From contig CAYSDZ010000075.1 of NCBI GenBank assembly GCA_964429915.1, positions 1 to 6,804 on the forward strand: a stretch of DNA of 6,804 nt, written 5' to 3'. Shown here piece after piece: positions 5,555-6,804 of this stretch. Every line of letters begins with the position of its first letter. The first letter of the stretch is position 1. The notes beneath the pieces are model-generated. The model did no database searches, was not told the origin of the DNA, and was given only the letters and a program-made list of their open reading frames with translations. The position numbers and the translations under genes are program-made. The DNA comes from Alteromonas_F sp964429915. GTDB lineage: Bacteria > Pseudomonadota > Gammaproteobacteria > Enterobacterales > Alteromonadaceae.

Positions 5555-5639
5555 CACAGCGCTTTTATGACTGCGTTATACTTGTTCGAAAGGTTAGCCA
5601 CATTCCTTCTCAAGTATGCCTTGTCATAAAAACGCTGTG
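5555..5639. other. Right-unit hairpin of the repeat
   Basis: Segment 5555-5571 (CACAGCGCTTTTATGAC) pairs with 5623-5639 (GTCATAAAAACGCTGTG) at 16 of 17 positions. The exception is C-A as written, which becomes a G-U wobble in a minus-strand RNA. A further 7 bp form between ATACTTG (5578-5584) and CAAGTAT (5611-5617). Counted from the right terminus, the stem is 39-55 with 107-123, the same axis as the left hairpin but with different sequence. Confidence 0.8.
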
Positions 5640-5710
5640 ATAGCTCTGAAACGAGCATGTTGAGGTAGAACGGGTATTTTTAAAAAAACAGGATAAAACA
5701 TTGAATAAAC

Positions 5711-5737
5711 AAAGGTCTTACAAGACACTATACCTTT
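5711..5737. promoter_or_regulatory. Overlapping small dyads upstream of yicC
   Basis: GTCTT-AC-AAGAC (5715-5726) is a compact palindrome. AAAGGT (5711-5716) is also the inverted complement of ACCTTT (5732-5737). They lie 31-57 bp before the yicC start, where an operator or 5' leader hairpin could be. No convincing -35/-10 pair was found between the repeat and yicC. Function is not established. Confidence 0.25.
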
Positions 5738-5767
5738 AACGAAGAACTAAAAGTTGAGAGATCGCCG

Positions 5768-6631
5768 ATGATTTACAGTATGACTGCATTTGCCCGAAAA
5801 GAAATGAAAGCGGATTGGGGTACCTTTAATTGGGAAATTCGCTCTGTAAATCAGCGTTATCTGGAAACTTATTTTCGCTTGCCTGAGCAGTTTCGCGCAC
5901 TGGAGCCTGTACTTAGAGAACGGTTTAAAAAAAAGCTTCAGCGAGGAAAGATTGAATGTGCGCTTCGCTATTCTTCAAACGACGAAAATACTGATGCTTT
6001 ACAACTTAACGAAGCATTGGCGACCCAGTTATTGTCTGCTGCTAAATGGGTAGAATCTCAAGGCGCATCAAACGGCGTTAATCCTGTCGATATTCTTCGC
6101 TGGCCTGGGGTAATTTCGGCAAAAGAAGCAGACATGGACACAGTGAACGCAGTCTTACTTGCCCAATTCGATGCAACGTTGAGTGAGTTTATTGATGCCC
6201 GTGCCTCTGAAGGAGAAAATTTAAAAACATTAATTGAGCAACGACTCGATGCAGTCGTTATTGAAGTCGAGAAAGTAAGCGCATTTATGCCTACTATTTT
6301 GGATTGGCAGCGCGACCGCATTCAAAGCAAGTTTGACGAAGCCAAGGTAGAGCTTGACCCAGGTCGTTTGGAACAGGAGATGATTCTGCTTGCTCAGAAA
6401 ATTGATGTGGCAGAGGAATTAGATAGGCTTAATACGCACGTAAAAGAGACAAGGAAAATACTAACAAAAGGCGGCGCAGTAGGACGGCGGTTAGATTTTA
6501 TGATGCAGGAATTTAATCGAGAATCGAATACTCTGGGCTCTAAATCGATCAATACTGAAATTACACAGTCTGCTGTGGAATTGAAGGTGTTGATAGAGCA
6601 AATGAGAGAGCAGATCCAGAATATTGAATGA
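5768..6631 (+). CDS. yicC: YicC family endoribonuclease
   Basis: The 287 residues equal the length of E. coli YicC, with near-identical N- and C-terminal blocks. The N-terminal YicC domain begins MIYSMTAFAR and contains SVNQRYLETYFRLPEQFR (26-43) and NPVDILRWPGV (105-115). The C-terminal DUF1732 region contains LLAQKIDVAEELDRL (207-221) and GRRLDFMMQEFNRESNTL (239-256), ending IEQMREQIQNIE. The family has been reported to have endoribonuclease activity, and in E. coli YicC is linked to turnover of the small RNA RyhB together with PNPase. The charged C-terminal helices may form the oligomerisation and RNA-binding surface (inference). GAGAG at 5756-5760, 7 nt upstream, supports the start. It is divergent from rph, as in E. 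coli, but separated from it by the inserted repeat. Confidence 0.96.
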   Translation: MIYSMTAFARKEMKADWGTFNWEIRSVNQRYLETYFRLPEQFRALEPVLRERFKKKLQRGKIECALRYSSNDENTDALQLNEALATQLLSAAKWVESQGASNGVNPVDILRWPGVISAKEADMDTVNAVLLAQFDATLSEFIDARASEGENLKTLIEQRLDAVVIEVEKVSAFMPTILDWQRDRIQSKFDEAKVELDPGRLEQEMILLAQKIDVAEELDRLNTHVKETRKILTKGGAVGRRLDFMMQEFNRESNTLGSKSINTEITQSAVELKVLIEQMREQIQNIE

Positions 6632-6750
6632 TGGATGAAGCTTGAATCTGTTTTACGCTGTTGGCATTAGCCTATATCTGCACATTAGTTCTCGTATTAG
6701 TAACAATAATATTGACTATTTTATTTAAAATTTTCCAGTTTGTAGCATTA

Positions 6751-6782
6751 AAAAAGGGCCATCCGTGTGGATAGCCCTTTTT
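6751..6782 (+). terminator. Intrinsic terminator after yicC
   Basis: AAAAAGGGC (6751-6759) and ATCC (6761-6764) pair with GGAT (6769-6772) and GCCCTTTTT (6774-6782) across one C-A mismatch and a GTGT loop. The A-run before and T-run after make it usable in both directions. It lies about 120 bp after the yicC stop, and the AT-rich stretch between holds no gene I can see. A second small hairpin, TTCTCT-TACG-AGAGAA (6784-6799), follows at once. Confidence 0.9.
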
Positions 6783-6804
6783 GTTCTCTTACGAGAGAAT
6801 GGGA

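Larger units (their letters stand above)
5414..5677. repeat. Complete 264-bp dispersed element: two inverted hairpin units
   Basis: This fills most of the 412-bp gap between rph and yicC. Its ends are inverted repeats: 26 identical bases (5414-5439 and 5652-5677), one mismatch, then five more (5441-5445 and 5646-5650). Comparing the left half with the reverse complement of the right half, conserved blocks continue in exact register: ACAAGG (5467-5472), GAGAAGG (5480-5486), TCGAA (about 5502-5506) and ACGCAG (5515-5520). The two arms are therefore 107 bp each around a 50-bp centre. It codes for no plausible protein, so it is not an autonomous IS. It resembles a MITE or a BIME-like paired palindrome. 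The ends read TA-CCCGTT and AACGGG-TA, compatible with a TA target duplication, but this cannot be separated from the inverted repeat itself. A second, truncated copy is at 1-75. Confidence 0.85.

Noticed and set aside
5414..5677. CRISPR array or integron attC site
   Set aside because: There are no short direct repeats with regular spacers, no cas genes, no integrase and no cassette-like core sites. The symmetry is inverted, not direct.

Overview
The window looks like chromosomal DNA of a marine gammaproteobacterium, most likely of the Alteromonadales (Alteromonas/Glaciecola type). RNase PH, PyrE, TusA and YicC align almost without gaps to the E. coli proteins as I remember them. The AT-rich base composition and the DUF6482 and DUF3014 proteins fit a marine member of the class. 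The genus is inference; no rRNA is present.

Layout. Bases 1-75 are the right end of a dispersed repeat cut by the window edge. It is followed by a COQ8-type ABC1/AarF atypical kinase gene (108-1430, +), which converges on a small DUF6482 gene (1441-1755, -). That gene is divergent from a membrane-anchored DUF3014 gene (1889-2776, +). A hairpin terminator follows, then an exported SAM-methyltransferase-like protein (2912-3676, +). A nested hairpin separates this from the oppositely transcribed operon rph-pyrE-tusA (5355 down to 3766). The 412-bp gap between rph and the divergent yicC gene (5768-6631, +) is mostly filled by a complete 264-bp copy of the repeat (5414-5677). A classic intrinsic terminator follows yicC (6751-6782).

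How the genes fit together. rph, pyrE and tusA overlap by 1 and 11 bases, so they are probably cotranscribed and translationally coupled. RNase PH trims tRNA 3' ends, TusA feeds sulfur to tRNA 2-thiouridine, and PyrE makes OMP. yicC, an RNase-family gene, sits divergently beside rph as in E. coli. The aarF, DUF6482, DUF3014 and methyltransferase genes are not obviously one pathway.

The most interesting object is the repeat. It has near-perfect 32-bp terminal inverted repeats. It can also be read as two head-to-head copies of a roughly 132-nt unit. Each unit carries a long hairpin at exactly the same internal register, but the two stems have different sequences. Pairing is kept while sequence is not, which points to selection for a folded DNA or RNA. 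I know of no named family for it.
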